This document shows positions 6,536-8,019 of a stretch of 8,019 nt of DNA, one piece after another. Positions within the stretch are counted from its first letter, which is position 1, and every line of letters begins with the position of its first letter. The stretch is from assembly GCA_903889785.1 (NCBI GenBank), contig CAISYT010000054.1, positions 1 to 8,019 on the forward strand. Direction: 5' to 3'. The notes beneath the pieces were generated by a model. It was not told the origin of the DNA. It saw only the letters and a program-made list of their open reading frames with translations, and ran no database searches. This stretch comes from an uncultured Caulobacterales bacterium (GTDB taxonomy: Bacteria; Pseudomonadota; Alphaproteobacteria; Caulobacterales; Caulobacteraceae). The position numbers and the translations under genes were made by a program.

Positions 6536-8019
6536 TTACAGATAGGGTTCGGGGACCAACACCTTGCTGGCCTGGGCATCGGCCACCAGCTTAGCAGCAT
6601 CTTCGGGCAGCAGGTAACGCTCCGCCACCAGCTTGTCGGCCGCAACCTTCACCTTGGCGACAAACCCAGCATGATCGCCATAGCGTTCCTCTAGCGAGGG
6701 CCGTGGGTCCTTCGCGGCCATGCGCTGGGCCTTGGTCGTGGCAAACGGAATGAAGCCTCCTTGGTAGCCGCAGTTCTGGCCCTTGTAGTAACCGCCTGCC
6801 ATGACGTTCCAGCCCAGGTAGGTACCGAGCGGTGCCTGCAGATTGACCGACTGCACGCCGGCTTCCTCATTGCCATCGCTGTTCACCTTGGGCATCAGCA
6901 GCGGCAGTTCACGCCAGGTGGGTGGCAGCTTGGTCATGATACCGCTGACGTCAACGCGATTGTACTGAGGCCCGAAGTCGTAGTCGTAGAACGGGTTGTA
7001 GACATCACCGGCGTGCGGCTTGCCGGGAATGGCAGGCGCGATCTTGGCGATCTCGGCCGGGCTCAGAAGCTCACCCTTCGATAGCAGCGGATACTGGCTG
7101 GGGGGCGGCTCGGCATTCTTGGCGACCCAGCCCTCCATGGCAACATAGAGCGCTTTGACGGTGTCGGAGGTGGGGTTGGGATTGGCTGGCAGCAGACAAC
7201 GCTGAGCCGGAAGTTGCACCGCAGAGGGTGGGGTCAAGGTCACGGTCGAAAAGCCGCCGTTGCCGCCGCCATGGTTCACGCTTGGGTTATAATAGCGGCG
7301 CACATTGGGCGGTATCGGCAGGTCGGCCTTGCCATCGACGCCGACCAGATCGGGCGACATCCGGATATTCCAAAACTCGGTTGAGCCAAAAGTCTCGATC
7401 ACCTTGGGGCAGGTCTTGCTGGTGTTGCAGCGATCAAGCAGGCTATGCGTACCCTCATCCCGCACGGTGTCGTTGTAGCGGGTCCAGGTGACCGTCCCCT
7501 CATTACCCCCGTCGTAGGTGAACGACGAGCCGCCTGGGGCGGAGAAGCGGATATTCAGGGCGCTCTGGCGGCCAGCGATGATCGGAATAGCGCCGTCAAA
7601 CAGCTTGCGGCCCTTCTCGTCGATGGTGAACCCCAGGTTGATCATGCTGCGCAGGAAGTTGCCCGACTGCGAGACACCCGTGCCGACCACATACTTGACT
7701 TTGCCGGCCACCGGATTAGGGGCGGCGGGCGTATCGGGCGCATTGTGCATAAAGGAAATGATGTCGCGGGTGGCGGCGAGGCCAATGCCCATCACAATCG
7801 GATCCTTGGCCTGATAGACTAGGTCATAGGCGTATTTGGCGTCGAACCCGCCGCGAACGCACAGCTGGCCAGGGTCGGGCGTGCCTGGGAACGGCGTCTT
7901 GCTACAGTCGGCAAAGGCGAAGTCCGTGGCGGCGATCGGCTCGCCGGCGTCACCGACCTTCAAGTGGCGGACCAGTTTGGCCGTGCTGGTGTCCATCGAG
8001 GCGGGCGCGGGCCGCGGCA
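6536..8019 (-). CDS. Alpha/beta hydrolase of the Abhydrolase_10 type, 5' partial
   Basis: The C-terminal 494 residues or so of a large alpha/beta-hydrolase-domain protein; the N-terminus lies beyond the right edge. The frame has no stop up to 8019, and the Met at 7996 is internal, in a PASMDTSTAKLV segment where relatives read similarly. Numbered from that Met, family landmarks are FAFADC (26-31), PFPGTPDPGQLCVRGGFD (35-52), YQAKDPIVMGIGLAATRD (61-78), and the nucleophile elbow GTGVSQSGNFLRS (105-117), with S109 the likely catalytic serine. The C-terminal part has LGTYLGWNV, IPFATTKAQR and DPRPSLEERYGDHAGF, then a helix ending LPEDAAKLVADAQAS. Members are poorly characterised and thought to be esterase-like or related hydrolases, often secreted; substrate unknown. 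I could not assign the acid and histidine of the triad with confidence. It ends 328 nt before the cupin gene and is probably a separate transcription unit. Confidence 0.85.
   Translation of the reverse strand, partial: PRPAPASMDTSTAKLVRHLKVGDAGEPIAATDFAFADCSKTPFPGTPDPGQLCVRGGFDAKYAYDLVYQAKDPIVMGIGLAATRDIISFMHNAPDTPAAPNPVAGKVKYVVGTGVSQSGNFLRSMINLGFTIDEKGRKLFDGAIPIIAGRQSALNIRFSAPGGSSFTYDGGNEGTVTWTRYNDTVRDEGTHSLLDRCNTSKTCPKVIETFGSTEFWNIRMSPDLVGVDGKADLPIPPNVRRYYNPSVNHGGGNGGFSTVTLTPPSAVQLPAQRCLLPANPNPTSDTVKALYVAMEGWVAKNAEPPPSQYPLLSKGELLSPAEIAKIAPAIPGKPHAGDVYNPFYDYDFGPQYNRVDVSGIMTKLPPTWRELPLLMPKVNSDGNEEAGVQSVNLQAPLGTYLGWNVMAGGYYKGQNCGYQGGFIPFATTKAQRMAAKDPRPSLEERYGDHAGFVAKVKVAADKLVAERYLLPEDAAKLVADAQASKVLVPEPYL

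Noticed and set aside
1..8019. A previously undescribed multi-gene defence, mobile or biosynthetic system
   Set aside because: No transposase, integrase, nuclease, toxin-antitoxin pair, CRISPR repeat, synthase or tRNA boundary was seen; the genes look like ordinary metabolic and envelope functions without a shared pathway.

Overview
The window is GC-rich DNA with strong G/C preference at third codon positions. It carries exported (Tat- or Sec-type) enzymes and several families common in Alphaproteobacteria (Abhydrolase_10-type hydrolase, KirBac-type channel, FrnE-type DsbA protein, fused FAD/Fe-S oxidase). I read it as an alphaproteobacterial chromosome, perhaps Caulobacterales or Sphingomonadales. 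That placement is inference from gene content and composition, not from a marker gene.

Layout: one plus-strand gene enters from the left edge (the Fe-S C-terminal half of a fused FAD-linked oxidase, ending at 1232). It converges on a run of six minus-strand genes. In transcription order, right to left, these are: a 5'-truncated Abhydrolase_10-type alpha/beta hydrolase (from the right edge to 6536); a 328-nt intergenic stretch with a perfect 15-nt palindrome; a small Tat-type cupin protein (6207-5692); a KirBac-type inward-rectifier K+ channel that reads as a pseudogene (5660-4781); a Sec-exported M20-family metallopeptidase with a GTG start (4689-3388); a Tat-exported LVIVD-repeat beta-propeller protein (3209-1890); and a cytoplasmic FrnE-like DsbA oxidoreductase (1879-1229). 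The oxidase and the DsbA gene meet tail to tail, their two TAG stops sharing the palindrome CTAG at 1229-1232.

How the genes relate: cupin and channel (31 nt apart) and LVIVD protein and DsbA (10 nt apart) look like co-transcribed pairs. The M20 gene lies between them with gaps of 91 and 178 nt. Four of the seven products are probably exported or membrane-bound: cupin, peptidase and propeller in the periplasm, and the channel, when intact, in the inner membrane. The nearby hydrolase could be exported too, but its N-terminus is outside the window. No single pathway is evident.

The strongest unusual observation is the channel gene. Its N-terminal cytoplasmic segment (5660-5553), slide helix and first membrane segment can all be recovered, but they are interrupted by an in-frame TAA and then a one-base frameshift. 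The downstream part also has a non-canonical selectivity filter, IVGYGG where TVGYGD is typical. I saw no RNA gene, CRISPR array, insertion sequence or convincing new multi-gene system.
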